Position numbers and translations under genes: made by a program
Notes under the pieces: model-generated
Databases searched by the model: none
What the model was told of the DNA's origin: nothing
Seen by the model: the letters and a program-made list of their open reading frames with translations, nothing else
Assembly (NCBI GenBank): GCA_026418175.1
Contig: JAOABX010000001.1
Coordinates: forward strand, 1 to 64,000
Source of the DNA: Flavobacteriales bacterium
GTDB taxonomy: Bacteria; Bacteroidota; Bacteroidia; CAIKAF01
Reading direction: 5' to 3'
DNA length: 64,000 bases
Shown: positions 19,122 through 30,402 of the stretch, piece after piece
How positions within the stretch are numbered: position 1 is the stretch's first letter
How the letters are laid out: every line of letters starts with the position of its first letter

Positions 19122-20675
19122 TTACCGGGGAGTGAGTTTAACCACAGGAATTAGCATTTCTTCCAATGAAATTCCTCCATGCTGAAAGGTGTTTCGGTAA
19201 TAGTTGACATAATAGTTGTAATTATTGGGATAAGCAAAAAACTTGTCTTCCCGGGCAAAGATATATCGCGTACTTACATTAATTTTAGGTAAAAATCCTT
19301 TGGCAGGATCGGATATTTCAAATACATCTTTTGCTTCATACCTTAAGTTTTTTCCTTGTTTGTACCGCAAATTGGTTGTTGTATTTTTATCGCCTACTAC
19401 CTGAATCGGATCTTTAACACGGATGCTTCCATGATCAGTTGTAATAATCATCGAGGCTTTAAATTCAGCAGCTTTACGAATAATATCAAGCAAGGGTGAG
19501 TGTTCAAACCAACTGAGTGTAATTGAACGGTAAGCGGCTTCATCATCGGCCAATTCGCGAATTACTTCCATATCGGTGCGTGCATGGCTCAGCATATCTA
19601 CAAAATTGTAAACAATTACATTTAGTTTATTTCCTAATAAATTTTTGATGGATTCGCTCAGCTTTTTGCCTGCGGCCAGGTTGGTTATTTTATTGTATGA
19701 AAATTTAATATTTAGCCCCATGCGTTTTAATTGTTCCGCTAAAAGCTCTTCTTCATGCATGTTTTTACCGCCTTCATCGTCTTCGTTTAACCAAAGCCGC
19801 GGATGAAGTTTTTCTATTTCAGAGGGCATAAGTCCGGCAAAAATGGCATTTCGGGCATAATGCGTAGCCGTTGGTAAGATGCTGCAATAAATATCTTCTT
19901 CATCTATTTTGTAATATTCTGTAATGATGGGTTGTATAACTTTCCATTGATCAAACCGCAGATTGTCAATCACAATCATGAATAAGGAGTCTGAATGTTG
20001 TAGGTGTGGGGCTATCTTGTTTTTAAAAAGGGTATGTGATAGCGTGGGGCGGTCTTTGGCAGAGGCGCTTAACCATTCTAAATAATTTTCTTCTACAAAT
20101 TCGCAAAATCTGCGATTAGCTTCATTTTTTTGCATTCTTAGCACTTCTTCCATTCCTGAATTTTTTGATTCCTGAAGCTCCATTTCCCAGTAAACCAGTT
20201 TGCGGTAAATGTCTTTCCATTCTTCTAAATTCAGATCATCACTGAGGGTCATACCAATATTGCGAAATTCTTGTTGGTAAGCCATGGTTGTCTTTTCGCT
20301 AATAATGCGTTTGTTATCAATATTTTTTTTGATTGACAGTAAAATCTGATGGGGATTTACGGGTTTAATTAGATAGTCTGATATTTTGGAGCCGATGGCT
20401 TCTTCCATAATATGTTCCTCCTCGCTTTTGGTAATCATAATTATTGGTACTTCTGCACGGATAGATTTTAATTCTGCCAGCACTTCCAGGCCTGATTTTC
20501 CAGGCATGTTTTCGTCTAAAAATACCAAATCAAAATCTTTTTCTTTAAACAATTCAATTGCGTCATCACCATTGTTAACAGTATCTACCAGATAGCCTTT
20601 TTCATTTAAAAAGATAATATGCGGCTTGAGTAATTCTATTTCATCGTCGGCCCAAAGGATATTAATTTTTTCCAT
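19122..20675 (-). CDS. porX: PorX-type response regulator with PglZ domain (T9SS two-component system)
   Basis: N-terminal receiver (WADDEIELL...LVFLDENMPGKSG...ITKSE...LIKPV) fused to PglZ/alkaline-phosphatase-like domain (MIVIDNLRFDQW, ITTDHGSIRV). Confidence 0.92.
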   Translation of the reverse strand: MEKINILWADDEIELLKPHIIFLNEKGYLVDTVNNGDDAIELFKEKDFDLVFLDENMPGKSGLEVLAELKSIRAEVPIIMITKSEEEHIMEEAIGSKISDYLIKPVNPHQILLSIKKNIDNKRIISEKTTMAYQQEFRNIGMTLSDDLNLEEWKDIYRKLVYWEMELQESKNSGMEEVLRMQKNEANRRFCEFVEENYLEWLSASAKDRPTLSHTLFKNKIAPHLQHSDSLFMIVIDNLRFDQWKVIQPIITEYYKIDEEDIYCSILPTATHYARNAIFAGLMPSEIEKLHPRLWLNEDDEGGKNMHEEELLAEQLKRMGLNIKFSYNKITNLAAGKKLSESIKNLLGNKLNVIVYNFVDMLSHARTDMEVIRELADDEAAYRSITLSWFEHSPLLDIIRKAAEFKASMIITTDHGSIRVKDPIQVVGDKNTTTNLRYKQGKNLRYEAKDVFEISDPAKGFLPKINVSTRYIFAREDKFFAYPNNYNYYVNYYRNTFQHGGISLEEMLIPVVKLTPR

Positions 20676-20740
20676 ATTCTACTGTATATTTGATGCGAGG
20701 TTTAAGAATCACAAAGTTAAACACATAGTATCCCGAAATA

Positions 20741-21979
20741 TTGTCTGTTTCAAAAATTTTTAATGATCCGGTTTACGGTTTTATCACCGTATCTGATAGG
20801 TTGATCCTGCAACTCATTGATCACCCTTATTTTCAGCGATTAAGCAGAATTTCGCAGGTAGGGCTTTCTCATTTTGTGTATCCGGGAGCGCATCATACCC
20901 GTTTTCATCATGCCTTGGGAGCCTTGCACCTCATGCAGCAAGCCCTGGATGGATTGCGGGCCAAAGGAATAACTATAACCGAAGATGAATACCGTTCTGC
21001 CCAAATTGCTATTTTGCTTCATGACATTGGCCATGGTCCTTTTTCTCACACTCTTGAAAATACTATTTTGGAAGGAGTAGATCATGAATCGTTGTCGTTG
21101 GAAATTATGAAGCTTCTCAATGTGCAGTATCATTCAGAGTTGGAACAGGCCATTGCCATATTTACCGGCACTTATCACAAGCGGTTTCTACATCAATTGG
21201 TGTCAAGCCAACTGGATATTGATAGGCTGGACTATTTAATGCGAGATAGCTTTTATACCGGTGTAGCGGAAGGAATCATTGGATCTGAACGAATTATTAA
21301 AATGATGCAGGTAGAAAATGACCAACTGGTCATAGAAGAAAAAGGGATCTACTCGTTGGAAAAATTTTTAATTGCCCGCCGGCTAATGTACTGGCAGGTA
21401 TATTTACATAAAACAGTACTTGCTGCTGAATTATTACTTACGCTTATTATGCAGCGGGCTAAAAGTTTGGCAGCCGAAGGAAAAAAATTGTTTTGCACAT
21501 CGGCACTACAAAAATTTTTATACCCCTCCTCTGTGTCAACGCTAAATCAATCGGCCATGATTGAAGAGTTTACACGGTTGGATGATTTTGATGTGCTGGC
21601 ATCCATCAAAGAATGGTGCAACGAAAATGATCGGGTATTGTCTGACCTTTGCAAACGGCTCATCCAGCGAAGGCTATTTAAGGCCGTTTGGTGGAATGAA
21701 GAACCTGACAAGCAAACCATGCAACGAATTGTTCAAACGATTTCGTCTTATTATGGGTTGGATGATAATGAGGCTTGCTATTATTTGAGGTCGGAGCGAA
21801 TTGTTCAATTACCTTATGACAGCAGTAAAGGAGAAATTATGATACGATTGAAAAACGGATCGTTAAAAACAATTTTTGAAGCATCAGATAACTTGAGCCG
21901 GGAAAACTTATCCCGTCCAGTAGTTAAATACATAGTTTGTTATCCAAAAGAAATCCAATTAGAAATAAGTAAAAATTAA
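20741..21979 (+). CDS. HD domain phosphohydrolase
   Basis: HHTRFHHALGALHLM ... LLHDIGHGPFSHTLE HD motifs; apparent TTG start. Confidence 0.9.
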   Translation: MSVSKIFNDPVYGFITVSDRLILQLIDHPYFQRLSRISQVGLSHFVYPGAHHTRFHHALGALHLMQQALDGLRAKGITITEDEYRSAQIAILLHDIGHGPFSHTLENTILEGVDHESLSLEIMKLLNVQYHSELEQAIAIFTGTYHKRFLHQLVSSQLDIDRLDYLMRDSFYTGVAEGIIGSERIIKMMQVENDQLVIEEKGIYSLEKFLIARRLMYWQVYLHKTVLAAELLLTLIMQRAKSLAAEGKKLFCTSALQKFLYPSSVSTLNQSAMIEEFTRLDDFDVLASIKEWCNENDRVLSDLCKRLIQRRLFKAVWWNEEPDKQTMQRIVQTISSYYGLDDNEACYYLRSERIVQLPYDSSKGEIMIRLKNGSLKTIFEASDNLSRENLSRPVVKYIVCYPKEIQLEISKN

Positions 21980-22003
21980 GTATGTTTATCAATTAATTAA
22001 TGC

Positions 22004-23044
22004 ATGGAATATTCTGCTCGCGAAATTGCCGCCCTTGTAAATGGAACGATTGAAGGATACCCGGATGTGAAGGTGAACAGCCTTTCTAAGATTGAAGAAG
22101 GCCGACCCAACACTCTTTCGTTTATGGGGAATCCGAAATATGAAGAATTTATTTACAACACACAGTCGTCGGTGGTGATTGTAAACCGTAGCTTTCAACC
22201 TTCCAAGCCGGTTTCTGCAACGCTGATTCGCGTAGATGATGCATATCAGGCATTTGCAAAACTTTTGGAAGCCTATAATTCCAAAAATTCAAGTCAAAAA
22301 GGAATTGAACAGCCTAGTTATATAGCATCGGATGCAAGTTTGGGAAGCGAAGTATATATTGGTGCTTTCAGTTATGTCGGAAAAGGTGTAAAACTAGGTA
22401 CCCGGTGTAAGATTTATCCAGGGGTATATATTGGCAACCATGTTGAGTTGGGAGATGATTGTGTTTTACATCCCGGAGTTAAAATATATCAGAATTGTAA
22501 AATAGGAAACCGCGTGATAATACATGCCAATGCAGTTATTGGTGCAGATGGATTTGGATACACCCGAAATGAAGATAAATCTTACACCAAGGTATCACAA
22601 ATAGGCAATGTGATTATTGAAGATGATGTGGAAATTGGCGCCAATACAACCATTGATAGCGCTACGTTGGGTTCTACCATTATACGAAAGGGCGTTAAGC
22701 TTGATAATTTAATTCAGATAGCCCATAACGTTGAGATAGGCGAACATACTGCCATTGCGTCGCTGGTTGGTATTAGCGGTTCTACTAAAATTGGAAAACG
22801 TTGTGTGATTGCTGGCCAGGTTGGAATTACGGGGCATGTAGAAATTGCCGATGATATCACCATCGGTGCACAAGCCGGTGTTACAAAATCTTTTACTAAA
22901 CCCGGAATTAATATTTTGGGAGCCCCCGCTTACGAGGCAGATGAAAGTAAGAAAATCTTTATTGCCACCCGTCGTTTGCCTGAATTAATGAAAAAAATTG
23001 CTAATCTTGAAGCGGAATTAGCTAAACTAAAAAAAGGAGAATAA
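22004..23044 (+). CDS. lpxD: UDP-3-O-(3-hydroxymyristoyl)glucosamine N-acyltransferase LpxD
   Basis: Hexapeptide repeats, [67 protein letters not shown]. Confidence 0.94.
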   Translation: MEYSAREIAALVNGTIEGYPDVKVNSLSKIEEGRPNTLSFMGNPKYEEFIYNTQSSVVIVNRSFQPSKPVSATLIRVDDAYQAFAKLLEAYNSKNSSQKGIEQPSYIASDASLGSEVYIGAFSYVGKGVKLGTRCKIYPGVYIGNHVELGDDCVLHPGVKIYQNCKIGNRVIIHANAVIGADGFGYTRNEDKSYTKVSQIGNVIIEDDVEIGANTTIDSATLGSTIIRKGVKLDNLIQIAHNVEIGEHTAIASLVGISGSTKIGKRCVIAGQVGITGHVEIADDITIGAQAGVTKSFTKPGINILGAPAYEADESKKIFIATRRLPELMKKIANLEAELAKLKKGE

Positions 23045-23057
23045 GACTGTTTCATTC

Positions 23058-24455
23058 ATGGATAATCAGCAAACCCTTTCTCAGCCGGTAACCTTTTCCG
23101 GGATCGGATTACATACAGGAGCACAAGTAACGCTTACGATACTGCCTGCACCTGAAAATCATGGCGTACAATTTAAACGTACCGATTTGGATGGACAGCC
23201 AATCATACCTGCCGATGTTGACCTGGTGATAGATACCAATCGTGGTACAGCGCTCGCTAAAGGAGAAGCGGTTGTTTATACCGTAGAACATGTTCTAGCA
23301 GCTTTGGCCGGAATGCAGATTGATAATGCTTTGATTGAGATTAACGGCCCTGAGCCCCCTATTTTGGATGGAAGTGCCTGGCCATACGTAGAAGCCATTT
23401 TGGCAGTGGGCATTCAACAGCAAAATGCCCGTCGTGAATATTTTACTATTCCTTCCAGAATAATTCATGAAGATGCAGAACGAAAATCTGAAATGATTGC
23501 GTTGCCCGACGAACGCTATCGTCTTTCAGTAATGATTGATTTTGATAGTAAAGTCTTGGTAACACAAGGTGCTTCTTTTGATATTGAAAAAAACAATTTT
23601 GCCGAAGATATTTCAAAGGCACGAACTTTTGTTTTTTTACATGAGATAGAACATTTAATAGAACACAATCTCATAAAAGGTGGCGATTTATCAAATGCAA
23701 TTGTTTTTGTAGAGCAAAAGCTCAGCGACGAAAAACTGGATGCTCTGGCAAAATTTTTTAATAAGCCGGATGTAAAAGTTAATGGCAGCAATATACTCAA
23801 TCATGTAGAGCTATACTATGCCAATGAACCGGCACGTCATAAACTGTTAGATTTAATGGGCGATTTGTCGCTGGTAGGGATGCCCCTTCGTGGAAATATT
23901 ATCGCTCATCGACCGGGGCATAAAACCAATATTGCGCTTGCTAAAAAAATCAAACAATTGATAAAAGATGAAAAAGCAGGCAAAGCTATGCCCTACATTG
24001 ATCTTACTAAAAATTTATTTGATATTCATAAGATAATGGATTTTTTACCTCACCGGTATCCTTTTTTACTGGTGGACCGCATTATAGAAATGAGCGATGA
24101 GCACGTGGTAGGCATTAAAAATGTTACCATGAATGAGCCTTTTTTTGTTGGTCATTTTCCTGGTAATCCGGTTATGCCTGGAGTAATGCAGATTGAAGCC
24201 ATGGCTCAGGTGGGTGGCATTTTGGCTATGAATTCGGTGGATGATTATAAAAAATATACTCCTTATTTTATTAAAATAGAATCGGTAAAATTCAAGCAAA
24301 AAGTATTACCCGGCGATACGTTGGTTTTTGTATTGCACCTGCTTACTCCAATTCGTCGAGGAATATGCCATATGGCCGGGAAAGCATATGTAGATGGAAA
24401 AGTAGTTATGGAGGCAGAAATGATGGCTCAACTAATAAAGAATGCAGATGCATGA
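23058..24455 (+). CDS. lpxC-fabZ: Bifunctional LpxC deacetylase / FabZ dehydratase fusion
   Basis: LpxC: SGIGLHTGAQVTL, VEHVLAALAGMQIDNALIEINGPEPPILDGSA; FabZ: IMDFLPHRYPFLLVDRI, FFVGHFPGNPVMPGVMQIEAMAQ. Confidence 0.96.
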   Translation: MDNQQTLSQPVTFSGIGLHTGAQVTLTILPAPENHGVQFKRTDLDGQPIIPADVDLVIDTNRGTALAKGEAVVYTVEHVLAALAGMQIDNALIEINGPEPPILDGSAWPYVEAILAVGIQQQNARREYFTIPSRIIHEDAERKSEMIALPDERYRLSVMIDFDSKVLVTQGASFDIEKNNFAEDISKARTFVFLHEIEHLIEHNLIKGGDLSNAIVFVEQKLSDEKLDALAKFFNKPDVKVNGSNILNHVELYYANEPARHKLLDLMGDLSLVGMPLRGNIIAHRPGHKTNIALAKKIKQLIKDEKAGKAMPYIDLTKNLFDIHKIMDFLPHRYPFLLVDRIIEMSDEHVVGIKNVTMNEPFFVGHFPGNPVMPGVMQIEAMAQVGGILAMNSVDDYKKYTPYFIKIESVKFKQKVLPGDTLVFVLHLLTPIRRGICHMAGKAYVDGKVVMEAEMMAQLIKNADA

Positions 24456-25066
24456 GGGTAATCCTCAATAAGGTAGGCAAACAGTTTGATCAACATTGGG
24501 TAATTCGCGATGTGAATGGCGAGTTTGCAGCTCCGGAAGCCGTAGCTGTATTGGGTCAAAACGGATCAGGTAAATCTACGTTAATTAAGATGCTTTCCGG
24601 ATATGTGCATCCCGATGATGGAACTGTAGAATTTATTGATTCTACTAAAATACCGCCCGATGAGATTTATCTAAGGGTTAGTATGGCTGCTCCCTGGATG
24701 GAGTTGATTGAAGAATTTACACTAACAGAAACTTTAAAATTTCATGGTAGCTTTAGATCCTGGATTAAGCCTTTTACCATAAAACAATTACTCGAAATTT
24801 CTGAACTAACACATGCTTCTCATAAGCAAATACGGCATTTTTCAAGCGGGATGAAACAGCGAGTAAAATTACTATTGGCCATTCTTACTCAAAGCAACCT
24901 ACTGCTTTTGGATGAGCCTTGTTCTAATTTAGATGCTAAGGCTGTAGCTTGGTATCAGCAATTATTAAGAGAGTATCAAGGAGAGCGTCTTTTGTTTGTA
25001 GCTTCCAATCATCAGGCTGAAGAAATTTTTTGCTGTACCAACCAAATTGAACTTGCTACCCATTAG
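24452..25066 (+). CDS. ABC transporter ATP-binding protein
   Basis: Walker A LGQNGSGKSTL, signature SSGMKQRVKL, Walker B LLLLDEP; start at ATGA overlap with lpxC-fabZ stop. Confidence 0.9.
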   Translation: MRVILNKVGKQFDQHWVIRDVNGEFAAPEAVAVLGQNGSGKSTLIKMLSGYVHPDDGTVEFIDSTKIPPDEIYLRVSMAAPWMELIEEFTLTETLKFHGSFRSWIKPFTIKQLLEISELTHASHKQIRHFSSGMKQRVKLLLAILTQSNLLLLDEPCSNLDAKAVAWYQQLLREYQGERLLFVASNHQAEEIFCCTNQIELATH

Positions 25067-25101
25067 TTTTAAAAAAAATTCTTCAATTCTTATGTTTTTT
25101 T

Positions 25102-25109
25102 TAGGTTTG
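25102..25109 (+). promoter_or_regulatory. -7 promoter box upstream of efp
   Basis: TAGGTTTG matches TAnnTTTG, 19 nt before ATG 25129. Confidence 0.45.
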
Positions 25110-25128
25110 TAAACATGATTTGAAAATT

Positions 25129-25692
25129 ATGGCTACCACCGCTGATTTTAAAATGGGAATGTGCATTGAAATGAATAATGATTTATTGATGATATTGGAT
25201 TTTCAACGATTTCAAACAGGCAGAGGAGGGTCGAACGTAAGAACAAAATTAAAGAGCTTGAACACTGGAAAAACCTTCGAACATACTTTTACTGGTGGTG
25301 AAAAAATAGAGATTGCCCGTGTTGAGCGTCGTCCGCATCAGTTTTTATACAAAGATGAATCAGGATATGTTTTTATGAACACAAATACCTTTGATCAGGT
25401 AACCATAGCAGAAGATTTGGTTGAAAATGCAGATCTGATGAAAGAAGGTGAACAAGTGCATGTATTGTTTCATGCAGATAAAGAAGTGCCTCTGAATGTT
25501 GAATTACCCCAGTTTGTAGAAATGGTAGTTATATATACCGAGCCGGGCTTGGCCGGCGATACTGCTAAGAATACTCTAAAGCCAGCAACGCTTGAAACTG
25601 GCGCCGAAATTCGCGTGCCACTTTTTATCAACCAGGGAGAGAAAATCCGGGTTGATACGAAGAATAGAGCCTATTATGAACGTGTTAAATAA
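25129..25692 (+). CDS. efp: Elongation factor P
   Basis: FQRFQTGRGGSNVRTKLKSLNTGKTFEHTFTGGEKI; C-terminal GAEIRVPLFINQGEKIRVDTKNRAYYERV. Confidence 0.95.
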   Translation: MATTADFKMGMCIEMNNDLLMILDFQRFQTGRGGSNVRTKLKSLNTGKTFEHTFTGGEKIEIARVERRPHQFLYKDESGYVFMNTNTFDQVTIAEDLVENADLMKEGEQVHVLFHADKEVPLNVELPQFVEMVVIYTEPGLAGDTAKNTLKPATLETGAEIRVPLFINQGEKIRVDTKNRAYYERVK

Positions 25693-25712
25693 TTTAACTT
25701 ACAGCAACCTGC

Positions 25713-26681
25713 ATGAAGTTTTCCTCTCCTATTACATTGAAAGATTTGGCTGAACAGCTGGGCTGTGAATTTGAAGGCGATGGTAATTTTGTTATTACCG
25801 GAGTAAATGAAATCCATGTAGTTTCACCCGGTGAAGTTACCTTTGTTGACCATCCCAAATATTACGACAAGGCACTTTCTTGCCCGGCATCTGTGATTAT
25901 CATTGACCGTAAGGTAGATCGTCCGGAAGGAAAACACTTGCTATTTCATTCGGATCCGTTTTCCCGATTTAAAAAAATTATCGAAGACCGAATAGCATTT
26001 CATCCATCTAATCAACCCATACATCCATCGGCAAAAATAGGCGAAGGTACAGTATTGCAGCCGGGGGTGTTTGTTGGCGAAAATGTAGTAATCGGCAAGA
26101 ATTGTTTAATCCATGCTAATGTAGCCATCTATCAGGATACAGTAATCGGCGATAATGTGATTATTCACGCAAATACTACCATTGGTGGGGATGCATTTTA
26201 TATGAAACGTCGGCCAGACCATTACGAAAAGTTTCCATCGTGTGGAAGAGTGATTATTGAAAATGATGTGGAAATTGGATCGGGCTGTACTGTTGACCGT
26301 GGGGTTACTAGCGATACCATAGTAGGCCAAGGAACAAAAATTGATAATCAGGTACACATTGGCCATGATACAATCATTGGTAAACATTGTATTGTGGCTG
26401 CGCAGGTGGGCATTTCAGGAATTGTAAAAATTGAAGATTATGCTCTCATCTGGGGGCAGGTTGGAATAGACCGTGATCTGGTGATTGGTAAAGGAGCTGT
26501 AATCTTGGCTCAATCTGGGGTAACGAAAACACTTGAGGGAGGTAAAACGTATTTTGGAAGCCCAGCCGGAGAGTCTAGAGAACGTATGAAAGAATACGTT
26601 TCTGTTCGAAAAATTCCGGAATTAATAAAGCGTATAGAAGAGTTAGAAAAGTTGCTTAATAAGCAAAAAGGTGGCAAATGA
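25713..26681 (+). CDS. Second LpxD-like UDP-3-O-acylglucosamine N-acyltransferase
   Basis: Left-handed beta-helix repeats; [48 protein letters not shown]. Confidence 0.88.
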   Translation: MKFSSPITLKDLAEQLGCEFEGDGNFVITGVNEIHVVSPGEVTFVDHPKYYDKALSCPASVIIIDRKVDRPEGKHLLFHSDPFSRFKKIIEDRIAFHPSNQPIHPSAKIGEGTVLQPGVFVGENVVIGKNCLIHANVAIYQDTVIGDNVIIHANTTIGGDAFYMKRRPDHYEKFPSCGRVIIENDVEIGSGCTVDRGVTSDTIVGQGTKIDNQVHIGHDTIIGKHCIVAAQVGISGIVKIEDYALIWGQVGIDRDLVIGKGAVILAQSGVTKTLEGGKTYFGSPAGESRERMKEYVSVRKIPELIKRIEELEKLLNKQKGGK

Positions 26682-27903
26682 TTCAACAAATAGTTCTGTC
26701 CGTTCTTCTCGCGACTTTAAGCTGAATGCCTTGCTTGAAGTTACCAAGGCTATTAACTCAAATTTCTCAAAAGAACAGTTGCTCAAAATTTATGAATCTA
26801 TTCTTAAAAATCAACTCAGGCTACCTCGTTTTGCTGTATTTACGGTTCGTCCCGGAAGAGGGATAGTTCAGGAAATCTCTAGCGGATTAACTTCTGAAGA
26901 TTTACAAGCCATTAATATTCATGATTACTTAAGTAAAATTTCCGATCCGCTGGAAGTGTATGAATTGGGTGAATCAAGTTTTGATTGGTTTGATTATATC
27001 ATTCCGGTGTTTCATAAATCACAGCCTTTGGCCTATGTGTTAATTGGTATAAATAAGGCTAATTCTCACTCAAATCTGCTTGAAAAAGAAGATTTATCGT
27101 TTATTCAGGCATTGACCAATATTATTTACGTAGCTTTTGAAAATAAAAACTTAGCCAAAGAAAAAATTCAGCAAGAACGATTACGTAAAGAATTAGAGCT
27201 TGCATCTGAAGTACAAAACATGTTGCTCCCCCATGCATTTCCCCAATCGCATGATATTTTGGTAGATGCCTTTTACAAATCACATACTGAAGTGGGAGGC
27301 GATTATTATGACTTTTTTCAGTTGAATCAAGATGAATATGCTCTTTGTATTGCTGATGTTTCAGGTAAAGGGGTTTCTGCCGCCTTGCTAATGTCGAATT
27401 TTCAGGCCAATGTTAGAGCCTTGTTCCATTATATACCAACGCTTGAAGAATTAACGAGGGTACTTAATCGAAAAGTGATTGAAAATGCTAAAGGCGAACG
27501 TTTTATTACTGCTTTTTTGGCAAAATACCATGCCAGGCATCGTACTCTCACCTATGTAAATGCCGGTCATCTTCCTCCCATATTAATTAGTGGCAACCAT
27601 CAAATATTACTTCGCGAAGGTTCAGTAGGACTTGGAATGTTGGATGAGTTACCCTTTGTAAAAACACGTGAATTAGTTTTTGAACCTGATACTTTGTTGG
27701 TTTGTTATACAGATGGATTAACAGAATTACAAGACGATAACAATAATTTCCTTGGATTAGACATGCTGCGTGAAATGATTAGTGATAACCGAATGCTTAA
27801 TCCTGATCAACTAACTACACATGTATTACTAGCACTCGAAAAATTTAAAGGCAATCAACCGTATAAAGATGATATTGCTTTCTTAGCTTGCCGTTTTCTC
27901 TGA
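26671..27903 (+). CDS. SpoIIE/RsbU-type PP2C serine phosphatase with N-terminal GAF-like region
   Basis: [42 protein letters not shown] start overlapping upstream stop. Confidence 0.88.
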   Translation: MANDSTNSSVRSSRDFKLNALLEVTKAINSNFSKEQLLKIYESILKNQLRLPRFAVFTVRPGRGIVQEISSGLTSEDLQAINIHDYLSKISDPLEVYELGESSFDWFDYIIPVFHKSQPLAYVLIGINKANSHSNLLEKEDLSFIQALTNIIYVAFENKNLAKEKIQQERLRKELELASEVQNMLLPHAFPQSHDILVDAFYKSHTEVGGDYYDFFQLNQDEYALCIADVSGKGVSAALLMSNFQANVRALFHYIPTLEELTRVLNRKVIENAKGERFITAFLAKYHARHRTLTYVNAGHLPPILISGNHQILLREGSVGLGMLDELPFVKTRELVFEPDTLLVCYTDGLTELQDDNNNFLGLDMLREMISDNRMLNPDQLTTHVLLALEKFKGNQPYKDDIAFLACRFL

Positions 27904-29319
27904 TGACTTTTTAACCTGTATTTCTAACGCAACCAAGGCAGCTGTGAATCCCCAATAAGGTACAGATAATTTATCGGTATCCAGAAAATTATTTAAAAAT
28001 CCATGAATCCAGTATGTACATAATCCTAATAAAAGCATGATAGCCGTTTGTTTTATTTTACGGTTTGCCTGCTGATGAAAAACAATTCTACTGGCAGTAT
28101 AGTATGTCATACCAATTACGAACAAAAACGTAAATAATCCCGGAAGCCCCTGTTCAGATAATGGGCCTAAGTATTCACTGTGTGCATTACCAACATCTCC
28201 AAAATTGGTACTAATAATGGTCATTTCATACGAACGTTGAAAGGGAGCATATACAAAAGCATAGGTTCCGGGCCCCCATCCTGTAACAGGACGTTCTTTA
28301 AACATTCGCAAAGCACAGCTCCATCGTAATAATCTTTCTTTGTTAGAAGCATCAGTTGAGATGTTTGACATGGATTGAACATGCTCGGCAAGTTTACCGG
28401 ATGAGTCTTGTTTGTTTTTTTCAAGTCGCATTAAAATTTCAGTTTCAAAAGAGAAGTAGAATATCAATGCTCCCACAAATAACATTGCAATAAAGTACCA
28501 TCGAATTCGAAAGAACAATACCATAAATAATGCTAATGCCCCCATTACACTTAGCCACGAAGCCCTGGAATAAGAAAGCAAAAGCCCAACGCTAAATAAT
28601 CCTGTAATTGCTGCAATAAGAATTTTAATAAACAAACCATGTAGGTTTACAAATGTATAACCTACTAAAAAAGGAATATACATGGCAATGGCTGCAGCGT
28701 AAATGGTGTGGTCGTAGTAAAATGGTGTCATAACCCAGTGGCTGGGTTGTTGCTCAAAGCCCCAAGCGGCATGCCTTGAAACAGTATAAATAATTACACC
28801 TCCCAATGGTAAGATGTATAACCACAGGTACCATTGAATGTTTTGATATTTTTTAAATACCTGTGTACCTAAAAAATAAAAAGGTATAATAAACCAAAGC
28901 TTACTTGCCAGAAACTTAAATGATACAATGGGCATTTCGCTGGTTAAGGAAGAAATAAAAATCCAAAATAGGTAAGCATAAATTGCAAATGAAACCGGAT
29001 GTTTCAATACATTTTTATCAAATGTTCCTTCAGCCAGTGCCTTGAATAGAAACATTACCATTGTTCCTATCATCAATGGCTCTGCAGGCAATGAAAGAGC
29101 GGCGCCAATATCAACTTCTTTTAATTCAATTGACAAAGGTGTAACAATTACACTAAGAAGAAATAATTTATCTATAGAAAGAAAGGCTAATCCAATAATA
29201 GCTAAAACTACCGGTGTTAAATACAACCAATATTGTTCGTAGTAAATAAAAATTGTATTAAGTGCTATGAAACAAGCACTTAGTATATAAAACCACCGGA
29301 TTTTAATAGCTTCCGACAA
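27883..29319 (-). CDS. O-antigen ligase (Wzy/WaaL) family membrane protein
   Basis: Multiple TM segments; large loop with RLLRWSCALRMFKERPVTGWGPGTYAF and AHSEYLGPLSEQGLPGL. Confidence 0.85.
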   Translation of the reverse strand: MSEAIKIRWFYILSACFIALNTIFIYYEQYWLYLTPVVLAIIGLAFLSIDKLFLLSVIVTPLSIELKEVDIGAALSLPAEPLMIGTMVMFLFKALAEGTFDKNVLKHPVSFAIYAYLFWIFISSLTSEMPIVSFKFLASKLWFIIPFYFLGTQVFKKYQNIQWYLWLYILPLGGVIIYTVSRHAAWGFEQQPSHWVMTPFYYDHTIYAAAIAMYIPFLVGYTFVNLHGLFIKILIAAITGLFSVGLLLSYSRASWLSVMGALALFMVLFFRIRWYFIAMLFVGALIFYFSFETEILMRLEKNKQDSSGKLAEHVQSMSNISTDASNKERLLRWSCALRMFKERPVTGWGPGTYAFVYAPFQRSYEMTIISTNFGDVGNAHSEYLGPLSEQGLPGLFTFLFVIGMTYYTASRIVFHQQANRKIKQTAIMLLLGLCTYWIHGFLNNFLDTDKLSVPYWGFTAALVALEIQVKKSSEKTAS

Positions 29320-29322
29320 TGG

Positions 29323-30363
29323 CTATGCTTGATTTTGCTTAAGTTTGTTTAACTCCAGTTTGTATTTCTTCCAATTTTCTAAACCAATCAGGAAGAAGAT
29401 TGTCATACAAAATGTTGCAAATGTTGCTCCTAACACAATCATAGAACGTTTAGGATATGTTTTGCGATCAGCCGGATAAGCATAGTTTACAACCATTTTG
29501 TGAGGAATGTTTCGTTCGGCATCCACACGTGCTTGATCGTATTTAAGTTTTATTTCAGAAAGTTGTTTTCTGTATAATTCCAGATTATCAGTAAGTGCAA
29601 CATAGGCGCCGCCGTATTTTGATAAAATGGCTATTTTTTCTTCTAATGCTTTAATAGCTCGTTGATCACCTTTTGAAACTGCTGCTGCATATTCTTTATT
29701 GATTACTTCTGATTGTGATGCATAGTCATTAATCCCCATGCTTCGTATTTTATCGAGCGAATCACTCATCATTTGAATTTGTGATTGAAGATTTAGATAT
29801 TCTGCTTCCACAATTTTAAGTCCTTCACGGGCACGTTCTTTTTGAATTCGGTTTTTTACTGAATCCAATCGGGCTGCAATATCATTGGCGATTCCTGCAG
29901 CTATGTTTGGGTCTTCGTCTAATACGCTTATTTCTACCGAATTAAATTCTGTTCGCCTAAAATTTACATTTTTTGCAAACTTTTTCATCATTTTGGTTTT
30001 GGCAAATTTCCCATTTGGATTAATCTTGTAATGTTCATATAAATTATATTGAGCAATTACCCACTCCCTAATTTCATCTGATTGTAAAATTTGTAAGGCT
30101 TGTTCTGCTTCTGCTTCTTCACCAAACTCCAAAAAGTCCTGGCGGCTGTTTCCGGTAACATCTAACAGAGCTTTCGAAATGGAGTTAGTGGTTGTTGGAT
30201 AAAAAATTACAACTGATTTATACCGGTCTTTCATGGTTAATGAAATAATAACCGATGCAATAGCACCAATCAATGTGGCTATTGCTATATGTTTCCACCA
30301 CTTCACTAAAAATGAGATGAACCCAAATGAACTAAAGCTAAATTCCTGCGACTGATTACTCAT
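29323..30363 (-). CDS. Wzz/chain-length determinant family protein
   Basis: Two TM segments flanking coiled coil; C-terminal YAYPADRKTYPKRSMIVLGATFATF. Confidence 0.85.
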   Translation of the reverse strand: MSNQSQEFSFSSFGFISFLVKWWKHIAIATLIGAIASVIISLTMKDRYKSVVIFYPTTTNSISKALLDVTGNSRQDFLEFGEEAEAEQALQILQSDEIREWVIAQYNLYEHYKINPNGKFAKTKMMKKFAKNVNFRRTEFNSVEISVLDEDPNIAAGIANDIAARLDSVKNRIQKERAREGLKIVEAEYLNLQSQIQMMSDSLDKIRSMGINDYASQSEVINKEYAAAVSKGDQRAIKALEEKIAILSKYGGAYVALTDNLELYRKQLSEIKLKYDQARVDAERNIPHKMVVNYAYPADRKTYPKRSMIVLGATFATFCMTIFFLIGLENWKKYKLELNKLKQNQA

Positions 30364-30402
30364 GGTTCTTGTTGTTATGTTTTGATATGCTGCAAATTTA
30401 TT

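Noticed and set aside
19122-20675. PglZ domain as a sign of a BREX/Pgl defence system
   Set aside because: Fused to a receiver domain as in PorX, a T9SS regulator; no BREX genes nearby.
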